Shown in pieces: positions 28,374 to 38,400 of a stretch of DNA of 64,000 nucleotides. The DNA is taken from positions 124,001 to 188,000 of the forward strand of contig NZ_ML675578.1 in assembly GCF_007826885.1 (NCBI RefSeq). Reading direction: 5' to 3'. A model generated the notes under the pieces. The model was given only the letters and a program-made list of their open reading frames with translations, did not search any database and was not told the origin of the DNA. The DNA is from Candidatus Nitrosocosmicus arcticus. Lineage in GTDB: Archaea; Thermoproteota; Nitrososphaeria; Nitrososphaerales; Nitrososphaeraceae. A program made the position numbers and the translations under genes. How positions within the stretch are numbered: position 1 is the first letter of the stretch; the number at the start of each line of letters is the position of its first letter.

Positions 28374-28439
28374 GAACAATAATTGGATCTTCCTACATCC
28401 AAAAATTGTAATTAAAATCTTGGGGGATCATCAAAGGCC

Positions 28440-28460
28440 TTTATAAATAGATTTATAAAT
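28440..28460 (+). promoter_or_regulatory. TATA-box-like element(s) before HMG-CoA synthase
   Basis: Two overlapping-type boxes, TTTATAAAT at 28440-28448 and again at 28452-28460, lie 24-44 bases ahead of the GTG start at 28484. This spacing predicts a leaderless transcript. Confidence 0.45.
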
Positions 28461-28483
28461 GTATTTTCATAAACTTTACAATT

Positions 28484-29881
28484 GTGCCAGTTGGAATAGA
28501 CGACATGGCTATCTACGTTCCGAAACTTTATATAGATTACAAAGACTTCGCTGAAGCAAGAGGAATAGATCCTCAAAAACTAGAATATGGAATAGGAATC
28601 AAAAAGATGGCCTTGGCCGACGCTAATCAAGATCCTGCAAGCATGGCTGCAAATGCATGCATGAGATTAATGAAGAATAATGATCTTAATCCTCAGGATA
28701 TAGGAAGAATTTATGTAGCTACTGAATCTGGATTGGACGAATCAAAAGCAATGAATTCTTTTGTAATTGGAATGTTAGAACAGGTTTATGGAGAAAGTAC
28801 TCTCGAGCATGCAGGCGGTATTGAATGCAAATTTGCATGTGTGAGCGGTTCGTATGCATTATATGATAATACAAACTGGATACGTGCCGGAGAGAATAAC
28901 GATAAGGCAGCTATAGTCATTGTTAGCGATATTGCAAAATATGACATTGGATCCGCAGGGGAATATACTCAAGGCGCTGGTGCTATTGCATTACTCATAA
29001 AGGAAAACCCTAGACTGTTATCGTTTGACGAGAAAGTTACTTCAACCATCATAAAAAACGAATATGATTTTTACAGACCATTTGGAAAGGAAACGCCACT
29101 AGTAAATGGTTTATACTCAAATTTGCTCTATCTTATCCAAGTAAGAAAGGCCCTTGAGACTTACAAGGAAAAGGCAATCAAATCGGGCATAATTAAACTT
29201 GGAAAGGATGAATCAATCATAGACCATATTGATTACATAAGTGTGCATTTACCTTACAGAAGAATGGGCGAAAAGGCTTTGGCCTATTTACTAAGACACG
29301 AATGGAGACACCTTTCGAGATGGGAGAGCATTATTTCTGAAATAGGAACGGATGAGCCTGTTCCCAAAGACCCCAGGGGTACGATTGAGTCAATCTTAGC
29401 AGACACTGACTTTATGAAAGCTGATGAAAAATTTAGAAGAGCTTTTATGAAAACTGATCGCTACAGAGAGATTTTTGACAGCAAGATGTCCTCTTCCTTA
29501 GAGGCATCTACTATGATAGGTAACCTATATACGGCTTCAATGTACATGGGCCTGCGAAGTTTATTAGAATTTGAATTCTCAAAGGGAGCAGATTTATTTA
29601 ATAAACGAATAGGTTTTGGTTCTTACGGTAGTGGTTGTAGTGCCATGGTATTTTCTGGAGTTATCCAAGAAAACTATAAAGAACTGGTTAAGCGAATGGA
29701 TTTAGAAAAGGACATAGGTCAAAGAACAAAGATATCAATTAAGGATTACGAAAAATTACACAAAAATACTCGTAAATATAACGAGGCGTTCTTAAATGCA
29801 GAGGATGAATTTATTCTAATAAACATAGGCGGCATTACAGCTGATAGAGCTGGATTTAGGGAATATTGTTATGCATCATGA
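28484..29881 (+). CDS. Hydroxymethylglutaryl-CoA synthase (mevalonate pathway)
   Basis: The N-terminus GIDDMAIYVPKLYIDY and the motif VATESGLDESKAMNSF (catalytic Glu near residue 81) are diagnostic. GGIECKFACVSGSYAL contains the nucleophile C119, and the SVHLPYRRMGEKAL stretch holds the catalytic His. It condenses acetyl-CoA with acetoacetyl-CoA for archaeal isoprenoid lipids. The GTG start at 28484 places the first strand correctly. Confidence 0.95.
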   Translation: MPVGIDDMAIYVPKLYIDYKDFAEARGIDPQKLEYGIGIKKMALADANQDPASMAANACMRLMKNNDLNPQDIGRIYVATESGLDESKAMNSFVIGMLEQVYGESTLEHAGGIECKFACVSGSYALYDNTNWIRAGENNDKAAIVIVSDIAKYDIGSAGEYTQGAGAIALLIKENPRLLSFDEKVTSTIIKNEYDFYRPFGKETPLVNGLYSNLLYLIQVRKALETYKEKAIKSGIIKLGKDESIIDHIDYISVHLPYRRMGEKALAYLLRHEWRHLSRWESIISEIGTDEPVPKDPRGTIESILADTDFMKADEKFRRAFMKTDRYREIFDSKMSSSLEASTMIGNLYTASMYMGLRSLLEFEFSKGADLFNKRIGFGSYGSGCSAMVFSGVIQENYKELVKRMDLEKDIGQRTKISIKDYEKLHKNTRKYNEAFLNAEDEFILINIGGITADRAGFREYCYAS

Positions 29882-29943
29882 TCTTTAATCTTAGACTTGT
29901 GAAAATTAATTTAACCATCTAGACTAGTTATTTTTTTATGTAG

Positions 29944-31176
29944 TTATTTAATGATTTTAAAGTTTATTTTTTGTTTGCTGAGAAGATCAACTAGCACGTT
30001 TGACTGTTCTTTATTCTCTAGTTCTAAGCTCAGATACACTCCAGCTGTTCCAGCAGGAATATTCGAACTAAGTCTGTCGTGAATTACCTCAACTATATTT
30101 ATATTTGCTTGTGCAATTTCATCAACGATATTTCTCAATGCTCCAGGTTTATCCTTGAGTTGAATAAACAATTTTAGTAGTCTACCTGTTTGCATCAATC
30201 CCTTTGCAACTACTTGTCCCAGTAGATACATGTCTACATTGCCACCTGATAATATCGACACAATGTTCTTATTTTTTGAAATAGCCTTCCTATTTGCAAT
30301 TAGGTAAGCTAGTGATGCGGCACCTGCAGGTTCCGTTACAATTTTTGAACGTTCCATCAGCAAGAACATAGTCTTTACTATGGCAAGGTCGTCTACTAGT
30401 ACAATATCATCAACCTTGTCTTTTATTATCTCATATGGTAATTTTCCGGGTGATTTTACAGAAATCCCATCGGCTATGGTATAGCCTTCCTGAACGATGC
30501 CAATTTTCCCCTTTTTGATAGCCTTTTTCATTGACGGAAAAGCTGTAGACTCTACCCCAATAATACTAACTTTAGGATTGATTGTCTTTATGGCTAATGA
30601 CACCCCCGCTATTAAGCCACCCCCGCCAATAGGAACATACACCTCATCAATATTCTTCAAATCCTCGAGAATCTCTAGCCCCACTGTTCCCTGTCCCGCA
30701 ATGACATCAGGATCATCAAAGGCCGGCACAATGGTTCTACCCTCCTTAGTTGCAATTTCATTAGCATAAACTGACGACTCATCATAGTTATTGCCTTCCA
30801 ATATTACAGTTGCACCATAAGATCTGGTAGCGGCGATTTTCGCTGGAGATGCATTTTTTGGCATGACTATAGTGCATGACATCTTATTGAGAGCTGATGC
30901 ATATGCCACCCCTTGAGCATGGTTTCCTGCAGACGCTGCTATAACGCCTCCTTTTTTTGTATCGCTAGCTAACCTATCAATCATGGTTACTGCACCTCTT
31001 ACCTTAAATGAACCAGTCTTTTGATAACACTCTAATTTTAAGAAAATATCATTACCACACATACTTGAAAAGGTATTGGAACGTATCAGATCAATTTTTC
31101 TAATTGACGACTTAGATAATACCTTTTGTGCCTCTTTTATGCTGTTTAAATCTATTTTGGAAATTTTTTTTCTCAA
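29944..31176 (-). CDS. ilvA: Threonine dehydratase (threonine ammonia-lyase) with C-terminal ACT domain
   Basis: The PLP lysine is K58 in KTGSFKVRGA. SAGNHAQGVAYA and PIGGGGLIAGVSLA bind the cofactor phosphate. From about residue 330, KLFIQLKDKPGALRNIVDEIAQANINIVEVIHDR is an ACT regulatory domain. The enzyme makes 2-oxobutanoate, the first step to isoleucine, or degrades threonine. ilvA and tdcB types are not separable from sequence here. Confidence 0.92.
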   Translation of the reverse strand: MRKKISKIDLNSIKEAQKVLSKSSIRKIDLIRSNTFSSMCGNDIFLKLECYQKTGSFKVRGAVTMIDRLASDTKKGGVIAASAGNHAQGVAYASALNKMSCTIVMPKNASPAKIAATRSYGATVILEGNNYDESSVYANEIATKEGRTIVPAFDDPDVIAGQGTVGLEILEDLKNIDEVYVPIGGGGLIAGVSLAIKTINPKVSIIGVESTAFPSMKKAIKKGKIGIVQEGYTIADGISVKSPGKLPYEIIKDKVDDIVLVDDLAIVKTMFLLMERSKIVTEPAGAASLAYLIANRKAISKNKNIVSILSGGNVDMYLLGQVVAKGLMQTGRLLKLFIQLKDKPGALRNIVDEIAQANINIVEVIHDRLSSNIPAGTAGVYLSLELENKEQSNVLVDLLSKQKINFKIIK

Positions 31177-31383
31177 AGAAAGGGTAATCCAAGGTTTATT
31201 TAAGTTTAGTTGAAAGTCTTATCTTTGAATATTATATTTCATATTTTAGAATAAAAATTACAGACAGGTGTAGTACCATTATAACTTTTGCTAAAGGACA
31301 AGATCCAAAGGATCAATAATCAACCTAATGGACAGACGATAAAAAAAACAATAGGAGATATATTTGATAAAGTGGTTAAAAAA

Positions 31384-31682
31384 TTATTGTTGTCCTAATG
31401 CATTATTTCCTGAATTTTCTTGGTTTTGGAAGTTAAAGTTATTTCCTGAATTTACTGTGTCGTCAAGAGATACTACCTAACTGTTCTGGAAAGAGCGTTG
31501 AATCTGTGAAATAATTGAGATGCAACGATATCATCATCATCGTTATCATCAGCGTGATTGTTTCCCCCAGCAAAGGCTAAATTATAGCTAAGCCGGTCAC
31601 CTAAAAATGACGTTACCATGCTGGCCAAAAAAGCAAATACAAAACTTAGAACAAAAGCATGGTTTCTTAACAGAGAAGTCAA
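31384..31682 (-). pseudogene. Decayed small secreted protein of the NNALGQ-ending family
   Basis: The signal peptide and acidic start are intact (LAFAGGNNHADDNDDDD in the frame from 31682). The coherent C-terminal part lies in another frame: QRSFQNS, a TAG stop, then VVSLDDTVNSGNNFNF, QNQENSGNNALGQQ and a stop at 31386-31384. One frameshift and one nonsense codon (probably CAG to TAG) separate the halves. Its intact relative is at 1382-1696. Confidence 0.75.
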
Positions 31683-31909
31683 TTTGTTAACAAGTTACAG
31701 TAGAATAGTGAATATTACTTTTATCTAAAACCTTTAATAAAAGTTAGATATGATCGTTGTAGAAAAATGAATAGATTTGTCATCTACTTTAAAAATACTC
31801 GAAGAAAGGATGTTCTAGTATCAGGTATGGTATCGACATGGACCATATTATTTGAATCATTATAACTCGACCTATTAGAGGGAAGAAATATATTTATTTA
31901 ATCATAGGT

Positions 31910-32797
31910 TCATGTTTTTAATTCATTTCTCATCAATTCATATAAGAATTCCAGTTCAGTCTTTATAGCATCCAGCGTTTCTTTTGGTATTTTTTCAAAA
32001 TTAATTACAGAAGTCTTTTCTTTTGTTTTCTTATTCTTTATCATTTCGAAATCTACATATATAACCATCCCATTTTCACCTTGCAACATTTTATTTTGAT
32101 CTAGTGACGCTAACTCGATATGATAAATTTCTATTATCATAGTCTCGAGTTCCTTTTTCAACTTCACAATTTGGTCATTGTTCTTTTCTATATGGGGGTA
32201 CTCTTCCTCAATGGATGATGCTTTTTCTATAAGGTTTTTTGTCAAATCATTCTGAGTAAATAATTCTTCAAATAATTGTGTATTATCCACACCCTTAAAT
32301 CCTAATTTCTCCAATTCTTGTTTTATTATTTGGTCACCTTTTATAGTAATCTCACTTTTTGCACTTTTGTTTAATTGTTCTAAATCACGCATTTGTTTTG
32401 ATATCTGGATAACTTGTTTATCAATTTGGTAGTATAGTAAGGAATGAAATTGGATTCCCATGTATATATAAAAATAAAATTTTTCAATTTCTAAGCTCAA
32501 CTGAAAGTATAGTCGACGTATATCATCAGATTTTGTTGATTGAACAGGTACAATTTGCCAATTCGTTGTTTTGGTGTTTACCATTTTCTCAAAATTTTGA
32601 AAGAGAGTTACTATTTTGTTTGGATCAAAGGAAGCGGTTTCTATTACTGAAAAATCTCCTAACATTACTTTGGTATCTATAGTGACAATGTTATTCTTTA
32701 TTGAGTTTTCAAATACATCTTTAATATTATCATAAAATCGGTTTAAAAGTATGATTGTATCGGGATTTTTTCCCTTTTCTTTCAGCGGTAATCGCAT
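31910..32797 (-). CDS. Hypothetical helical/coiled-coil protein (295 aa)
   Basis: No signal peptide or transmembrane segment. Most of the sequence is helical; residues about 125-225 have heptad-like charge patterns (QISKQMRDLEQLNKSAKS, DQIVKLKKELETMIIEIYHI). A short beta region near residue 240 (GMVIYVDFEMI) precedes the last helix. I do not recognise it. Confidence 0.55.
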   Translation of the reverse strand: MRLPLKEKGKNPDTIILLNRFYDNIKDVFENSIKNNIVTIDTKVMLGDFSVIETASFDPNKIVTLFQNFEKMVNTKTTNWQIVPVQSTKSDDIRRLYFQLSLEIEKFYFYIYMGIQFHSLLYYQIDKQVIQISKQMRDLEQLNKSAKSEITIKGDQIIKQELEKLGFKGVDNTQLFEELFTQNDLTKNLIEKASSIEEEYPHIEKNNDQIVKLKKELETMIIEIYHIELASLDQNKMLQGENGMVIYVDFEMIKNKKTKEKTSVINFEKIPKETLDAIKTELEFLYELMRNELKT

Positions 32798-32887
32798 CTG
32801 TTTCTATCTTCATGATGACTATTTAATATTTGAATTTATGTATGAGACATCAATAGATTAAAATATCATCCCATTGACATAATGGTT

Positions 32888-33136
32888 ATGCCTACAGCCT
32901 ATATCTTGATCAATTGTATTTTAGGAAAGGAAGAAGAAATAATTAAACAAATATCTCAGATTCCACAAGTAAAGGAAGTTCGTGGAACTTATGGTGTTCA
33001 TGACATGTTTGTGAAAATTCAAACAGATACAGTAGATGAAATGAACAATACAATTACCAACAGTATAAGAAAAATTAACGGAATAACCTCGACTGTTACA
33101 TTGGTATCCATACCGGAACAAGGCGGTAGGGGCTAA
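32888..33136 (+). CDS. Stand-alone Lrp/AsnC ligand-binding (RAM) domain protein
   Basis: MPTAYILINCILGKEEEIIKQ starts directly with the first strand of a RAM domain; there is no helix-turn-helix. VKEVRGTYGVHDMFVKIQ and the closing strand STVTLVSIPE complete the fold. An ATG at 32882 is possible, but the paralogue at 61461-61703 also begins MPTAY, favouring 32888. Such proteins form oligomers that bind amino acids and may modify full-length Lrp regulators. Confidence 0.8.
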   Translation: MPTAYILINCILGKEEEIIKQISQIPQVKEVRGTYGVHDMFVKIQTDTVDEMNNTITNSIRKINGITSTVTLVSIPEQGGRG

Positions 33137-33140
33137 AATT

Positions 33141-33320
33141 TTATGCTTTCTTGATGTGTAGAATAATTAGAAAAGAACTAAGCCCTACACATATCCAACC
33201 CACAGCTCCAACTATCGCGAAAATATAATAAATTGGGATTAACAAAGCAACTGCTGATAAAGCTGCTCCCAGACACCACATAAAAAGCAAAATTTGGATA
33301 TCTATTTCGGAAACCTTCAA
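33141..33320 (-). CDS. Small membrane protein (59 aa)
   Basis: From a TTG at 33320-33318 the frame encodes MKVSEIDIQ and two hydrophobic helices (LLFMWCLGAALSAVALLIPI and IFAIVGAVGWICVGLSSFLI) ending HIKKA. It begins one base after the stop of the gene at 33322-33477, which argues for translation in an operon. Too short to be assigned to a family. Confidence 0.55.
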   Translation of the reverse strand: MKVSEIDIQILLFMWCLGAALSAVALLIPIYYIFAIVGAVGWICVGLSSFLIILHIKKA

Positions 33321-33321
33321 C

Positions 33322-33477
33322 TTAACCCCTTATATCCTCGTCGTATCCTCTGAGGGTGTTAACAATTTTTCCACATTTTCTGCAGACATTAAATTCAATA
33401 AACTCAAAATCATCATACTTCCTGTAAGAAAATCTATCATTATGAGTACAAAAAATCTTTTTTATATTCTTTATCAT
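33322..33477 (-). CDS. Small CxxC protein (51 aa)
   Basis: The ATG at 33477 gives MIKNIKKIFC, then FEFIEFNVCRKCGKIVNTLRG, ending in an acidic tail. VCRKCG is a zinc-knuckle-like pair; with C10 and H12 it could complete a four-ligand site. The stop overlaps the start region of the downstream small membrane protein, suggesting co-translation. Confidence 0.55.
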   Translation of the reverse strand: MIKNIKKIFCTHNDRFSYRKYDDFEFIEFNVCRKCGKIVNTLRGYDEDIRG

Positions 33478-33506
33478 TCATCTCGCATCTCAGATCGATA
33501 TTATAG

Positions 33507-33604
33507 TGCCGCCGGTGAGATTTGAGCTCACGACAGCCCGGTCTTCAGCTTCACCCTGTTTTTGTTAAACAGTCGAGTGCTCTTCCAGGCTGAGCTACGA
33601 CGGC
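33507..33604 (-). tRNA. tRNA-Phe (GAA) with a 24-nt non-canonical intron
   Basis: The acceptor stem is GCCGUCG paired with CGGCGGC (one G-U), the discriminator is A, and the T-arm is GUGAG/CUCAC. Removing 24 nt (33573-33550) between nucleotides 30 and 31 gives a perfect anticodon stem CUCGG/CCGGG around loop CUGAAGA, anticodon GAA at 33546-33544. A bulge-helix-bulge supports this cut: helix CACU/GGUG, bulges CGA and AAG, and inner stem CUGUUU/AAACAG. No CCA is encoded. A TATA-like box lies at 33626-33638. Confidence 0.92.
33550..33573 (-). other. tRNA-Phe intron with bulge-helix-bulge splice motif
   Basis: The two 3-nt bulges CG|A and AA|G flank a 4-bp helix (CACU with GGUG, one G-U pair). 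Cutting after the second base of each bulge releases exactly this 24-nt segment. The intron itself folds as a 6-bp stem with an AACAA loop. Confidence 0.85.
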
Positions 33605-33625
33605 ACATTTTAAAATCATTAGTTT

Positions 33626-33640
33626 ATAGTATATATATTA
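33626..33640 (-). promoter_or_regulatory. TATA box of tRNA-Phe
   Basis: An alternating AT run reading TAATATATATACTAT on the minus strand lies 22-36 bases before the tRNA 5' end at 33604, the normal archaeal distance. Confidence 0.55.
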
Positions 33641-33754
33641 TTGCTTTAAATCAATCAAGAATAAAATTTTATGGTTAAAAAGATATATTTAATTATTAAG
33701 TAAAATTCCACCCCAATGCTAATAAATAAATGTATATAAAGTAAAGGATTAGCT

Positions 33755-33940
33755 ATGACAGATAAAAATGAATTGGATAGTTCAGCTAATGAATCGTCAT
33801 CAGTATTAGAAAGTCCCGAAGAAAAGAAGAAAAGATTCCTAATGGAGTTTGAGAATCCGTTTAAATGTGATAAATGCAATGAACGATTTAAAAAGAAAAA
33901 ATACTTGAGAGAGCATAAAGCCGACGTGCATGCATATTAA
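33755..33940 (+). CDS. Small single C2H2 zinc-finger protein (61 aa)
   Basis: After an acidic, probably disordered N-terminus, residues 36-60 form one classical finger: C38 and C41 in FKCDKCNERF, then H54 and H59 in YLREHKADVH. Single-finger proteins occur widely in Thaumarchaeota and are usually considered DNA- or protein-binding. No target can be named. Confidence 0.8.
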   Translation: MTDKNELDSSANESSSVLESPEEKKKRFLMEFENPFKCDKCNERFKKKKYLREHKADVHAY

Positions 33941-34015
33941 AATATCATATTTAATGATTGTAAATTTACAGCAGCCAACTCAACAGATCCATCGTAAATA
34001 GTAATAGAGAAAAAG

Positions 34016-34567
34016 ATGAAAATATACACAAAAACGGGAGATAAAGGCGAAACAAGTTTATTCGATGGTACTAGAGTGAAGAAGTCAAGTAACAGGATAG
34101 AATCTTACGGATCAGTTGATGAAATTAACAGTCATATCGGAATGTTGCTATCTTTGATGAGTTCGAAATCAAATCTATCAGATGTGGTAGAAGATTTATT
34201 CATAATACAAAATCAGTTGTTTACTCTGGGCAGCGATTTAGCGAATCCGCGTCAAAATTTGGATAATTATCCTCGAATTACCGAGAGAGAAGTTACATTT
34301 TTAGAAAATTGCATGGACAAATTTGACAAGGAACTTAAACCCCTTAAGGCTTTCATTCTGCCTGGTGGTACAGTTGAGGCTTCGCAGTGTCACGTGATTC
34401 GTACTGTTACCCGTCGGAGCGAGATCAAAGCAGTTGATATATACCTAAATAATGAAATCAGCAAGGAATGCTTTGTTTATATTAATAGACTTTCGGATCT
34501 TTTTTTTATCTTGGCGAGAGTTTGCAATCGAAGACAGGGTCAAGAAGATATTATGTGGAAAAAGTAG
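34016..34567 (+). CDS. ATP:cob(I)alamin adenosyltransferase, PduO type
   Basis: MKIYTKTGDKGETSLFDGTRV is the ATP-binding N-terminus of the PduO family. YGSVDEINSHIG and the C-terminal FILPGGTVEASQCHVIRTVTRRSE and RLSDLFFILARVCN complete the signature of this helical-bundle enzyme. It makes adenosylcobalamin. Thaumarchaeota synthesise cobalamin, which fits. The length, 183 residues, is usual. Confidence 0.92.
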   Translation: MKIYTKTGDKGETSLFDGTRVKKSSNRIESYGSVDEINSHIGMLLSLMSSKSNLSDVVEDLFIIQNQLFTLGSDLANPRQNLDNYPRITEREVTFLENCMDKFDKELKPLKAFILPGGTVEASQCHVIRTVTRRSEIKAVDIYLNNEISKECFVYINRLSDLFFILARVCNRRQGQEDIMWKK

Positions 34568-35428
34568 GCGGGTGGGAGAGTCCTACTTTATAGTTTAATT
34601 TTGTTAAATATATTGAAAATTAGGATTTGTATCATTTAGATTATGATCACACTTCTTTGCTTTTTACTTTATTCAGAGTGGTGATACTTAACAGACATCA
34701 AACGGTAAAATTTAAGGATACCTTTGCGATTGTTCATCAATTCTATCAATTTAGTATTGAAATTAACCGTGAGAATGCGATTAGATTAGATTCCAACTGT
34801 TTTTGTTTATCTGTAGTTTAAATCACCTCGGCTGGAGAGTGATCATACTCGCATAGCATTGTAACGGCTGTAAGTCTAATAATTGCAAATCATGATTCTC
34901 AACAATCTTACTAGCGAATTTATTAGATTAGCAATCAATCTTTGTCAGATAATCACCAAATATCCTATTACAACATTGGAAAGGACCTTAATCAGACGGT
35001 TACTTACTTCATTTAATATAGCACGCCTTGGCTTTTCTCAGGCTCAAAAGGCATAATAAATCACAAGAGCATAAATTGAATTAAAAGACTGTAAATTGAA
35101 AGTAAAATCCGATACTAACCTATCAGATTCTATAATTTCAAACCTACTAAATTCTTAAATATATTATTTGAGGTGAAAAATAAATTTGGTTACCGAAATT
35201 ATGGAATGTACTTTAATTACTTTCATTAACAATAGTAGTAATATTTTTCGTATAATTGTACTATACTTATTTCAAGTTAGTATTCGCATTAAATTAAAAC
35301 AAGTCAAAGACTTCTATAACAATTTGAATATATTTACTGAAAAGTGGGACACTCGTTTTAAAATTGATATGCAATTTTTTGTAACAACTCATAGAAATCG
35401 ATTATCGCGAGGCTTGGAGTAAATATAA
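34568..35428. other. Long AT-rich intergenic region before the giant surface protein
   Basis: No gene can be supported in 860 bases. Open frames at 34627-34821 and 35186-35422 lack family features. A 54-codon ATG frame at 34892-35056 looks helical, with a run ending IARLGFSQAQKA, but has no ribosome site or homologue I know. The large promoter region of the surface-protein gene must lie here. Confidence 0.4.
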
Positions 35429-38400
35429 TTGAACTTTAATCTTCAAAATGGAAATCGCATCTCAATTTACGCCTCCTTTTGTTTTGTTCTATTGGTGGTA
35501 AATAGTGTTATCCCTATTAGCCTGATTACTACTTCATTTGGACAACAGTTCGAGCCATCCTTGATACAAATGCCATTGGGTTTAACTTCAGAATTGGACT
35601 TTAGTGAAAAAGGGGAAAATAGCCCTCTCCGCGATAAGGTATTTGAAGGAGCGTTAGACTTGATGGATGATAACGGCGGAGAAGGAAAAATGAAGAATGA
35701 AAATATTGCATATGAAAGCCAAGAGATTGAATCTCAATCCGGAAGTATTAATAATTTAGCTCAAGCTGATTCGGAAAAGAATAATGCAAAAGAATTGACC
35801 TATGATAATGATGAAAAGCAGAATAGTCATGATAATGATGAAAAGCAGAATAGTCAGAATAGTCAGAATAGTCAGAATAGTCAGAATAGTCAGAATAGTC
35901 AGAATAGTCAAAAAAATATCAAAGGTCCTGTCAAACTAACATTTGTTGATTCTTATTGGACAAATAATATCGCTCCAGAAACTGTTGTAGCTAGCATTTC
36001 ATCTGGTCAGGTTACTGCGCAACAAATGCCACCTGTTGCTAGACAAGAGGTGGATCCTGCAGAAGGCAATTCAGTTTTAGCCGTAACCATCATCAACCAG
36101 GGATTTTCAGATATATCAGGGGTTAAAGGATATTTTGACTTCCCAGCCGGATTTAAAGCCTTAGTCACTCCTGACAATGTTGATTCTGACACTGCTATAT
36201 CCACTTATAATGGTGTAGTGAAAGCAGGACAGTCATTTGTTCTTTATTTCCCAGTAAGCATTTTGCAAAATAGTCAAGTAGGAAAAGAGTACCAAGGACA
36301 ATTGAAAATTAAATATTTCAAATTGACTGAGCAATCTAAAAAGGATTTCAGAACAGCCAATATTGAAATTCCATTTAGGCTCTCAGGTAAGGTAATACTT
36401 GAGGTTAAGGGGAGCAACCAAAATTCAATCGCTCCAAATTCCAACGGCCAGAGCCCTGTATACCCATTTGCCAGGTCTGATATAATCAACGCAGTCGCGG
36501 GTACACCAAATACTCTAAAAATCGAGCTTTCTAATTTAGGAAGCGCAAGTGCTACTGGAGTGGTCGTGAATGTTTTGAATAATAACCAGCAAATTACTAA
36601 CGGTAATCAAGTCGTGGAGGTATCTAATTCAACTAATTCAAATGACATAACCACAACCCAGGTCCCATACATAAATTTAGGTGAAACAGTATTTAATATA
36701 GGAACCTTATCACCCAAACAGAAATTCGACATAGACCCTGTCATATTTCCACCAGCATCATCTGGAAACGTCATTCAAAATCTCGATATCAGAATTTCAT
36801 ATAATGACGCTTACGGAAACAAGAAAAGTATAAACCATCTGGTAGGTATACAGGTAGTCCCAACCTCCCCGCAGAACGATATTTTTGTTTCCCCAGCCTC
36901 ATTTGAAAAAGACACTCAAATTCAAAACCAGCCTCAATTTATTTCAGACCAGAGTGATTACAACAGAAACTTTTTTAGTTTTAATTATAAGGGAATAAAT
37001 GATATATTTCCTTTTAGAGCTCATCCAATTACCACTCTGTTGTCGCCAGAGACACCAGGTGTGATTGAAAAACCGAAAATACAGGATGCAGAAAAGCAAA
37101 TAGAAATTGTTGCAGGCAAAATAGAAAACATTAGCTTCAGTTTAAACAGCTTTGGAAAATCTGAGCAAACAGGAGATGGCACATTATCAAACATTGCAGT
37201 TACATTAACACCACAATCTCCCTCAGTTAAAATTCTCGGAAAATCTGTTTGGAACATGCCTAATGTAGGTAATGTGCCAAACGTCCTTACGACTAAGGTA
37301 TTTGCATCTCCTTCTCTTATTGGGAATCCTGTTTTCTTTACGGTCACTGTTCAGTATTTAAAGAACTACCAAGAACTAAAAACGGCAAATTTTAATCTAG
37401 GTGCTATTGTGACCGGAAATATAAAGTTGGATGTTAATGATGTAGCCCTAAGACCCATAGGCAATTCATATAATATAGTAGGTAATATTCTAAATCAAGG
37501 TAACGCACTGGCACAGTTTTCCAGGATTTCTATAATGGAACAGCAAATGCCAGATTCTAAAAAAGACAGTAAGAGCTCAGTTGTTAGTCCTCTTGTCTCA
37601 AAAGGAAATGAGATATCAGAGTACATAGGAGACTTACCGGTTAACGAACCTATCCCCTTTAACATTCCTGTGTCAAACTCCCAAATGCAGTATATTTTAA
37701 ATAGTGAGGAGAATCCCGCCCTTCAGCCAATTGATCCTTTGAACAATTCTATAATTTTACCGGTAAAATTGACATATACAGACAGCATCCAAAAGATTCA
37801 TGAAATTGTTATGTACAAGCCTCTACAGATTAATCCAAATTCATTATACAGCAATCAAGGATTAACTCCTAATAATAACGGGTTTATCAACTCGTATTGG
37901 GCCTCTGACGCCCCTCTGCAAAGCAATTCAGCATCTACATCCAATACATTTACTAAATTATCCATCCAAAGAGCAGTGGGACCTGGTGAAGGCAGCTCCA
38001 TTCTAGCCGTAGAACTTTCTAATACAGGTTTTTCAGACATCAGTGGAGTTACAGGTTACCTGAAATTACCGCCAGGATTCGTGGCTGATAATTCTGGTAC
38101 TGGTATTATAAAGAATGATCAATTGGAGTCTAATAGTTTCATCTCTGTAGCAAGCACCAGTGATGTGATAAAATCAGGGCAAACTTATACCCTATATTTC
38201 AAAGTAAAAGTTTTAAGTACCGCAAGCCTTGGAAATCATCTTGGATCATTATCCCTTTACTACTTTAAGGTCCCTGATGCTAAGATCGGGACTTACCGGA
38301 TCCAAGATATTGATATACCATTTTACGTTCCAGGGAAAGCGATCTTAGATTCGACTTCTAATGCTACTGATCTTCAACCTGGAGTAAATAACCCAGTAAA

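Noticed and set aside
33507-33604. tRNA-Asn(GUU) with a canonical 37/38 intron
   Set aside because: It leaves an A-C mismatch in the anticodon stem, has discriminator A rather than the usual G, and the bulge-helix-bulge does not fit that cut.
34627-34821. A 64-codon ORF after the cobalamin adenosyltransferase gene
   Set aside because: TTG start without a ribosome site, no recognisable pattern, AT-rich chance frame.
35186-35422. A 78-codon TTG-initiated ORF directly before the giant surface protein
   Set aside because: No signal peptide or family pattern; it lies where the promoter and leader of the surface-protein gene should be.
35846-35908. The 9-bp repeats as a possible CRISPR-like array
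   Set aside because: The units are contiguous without spacers and encode NSQ in frame inside a large gene.
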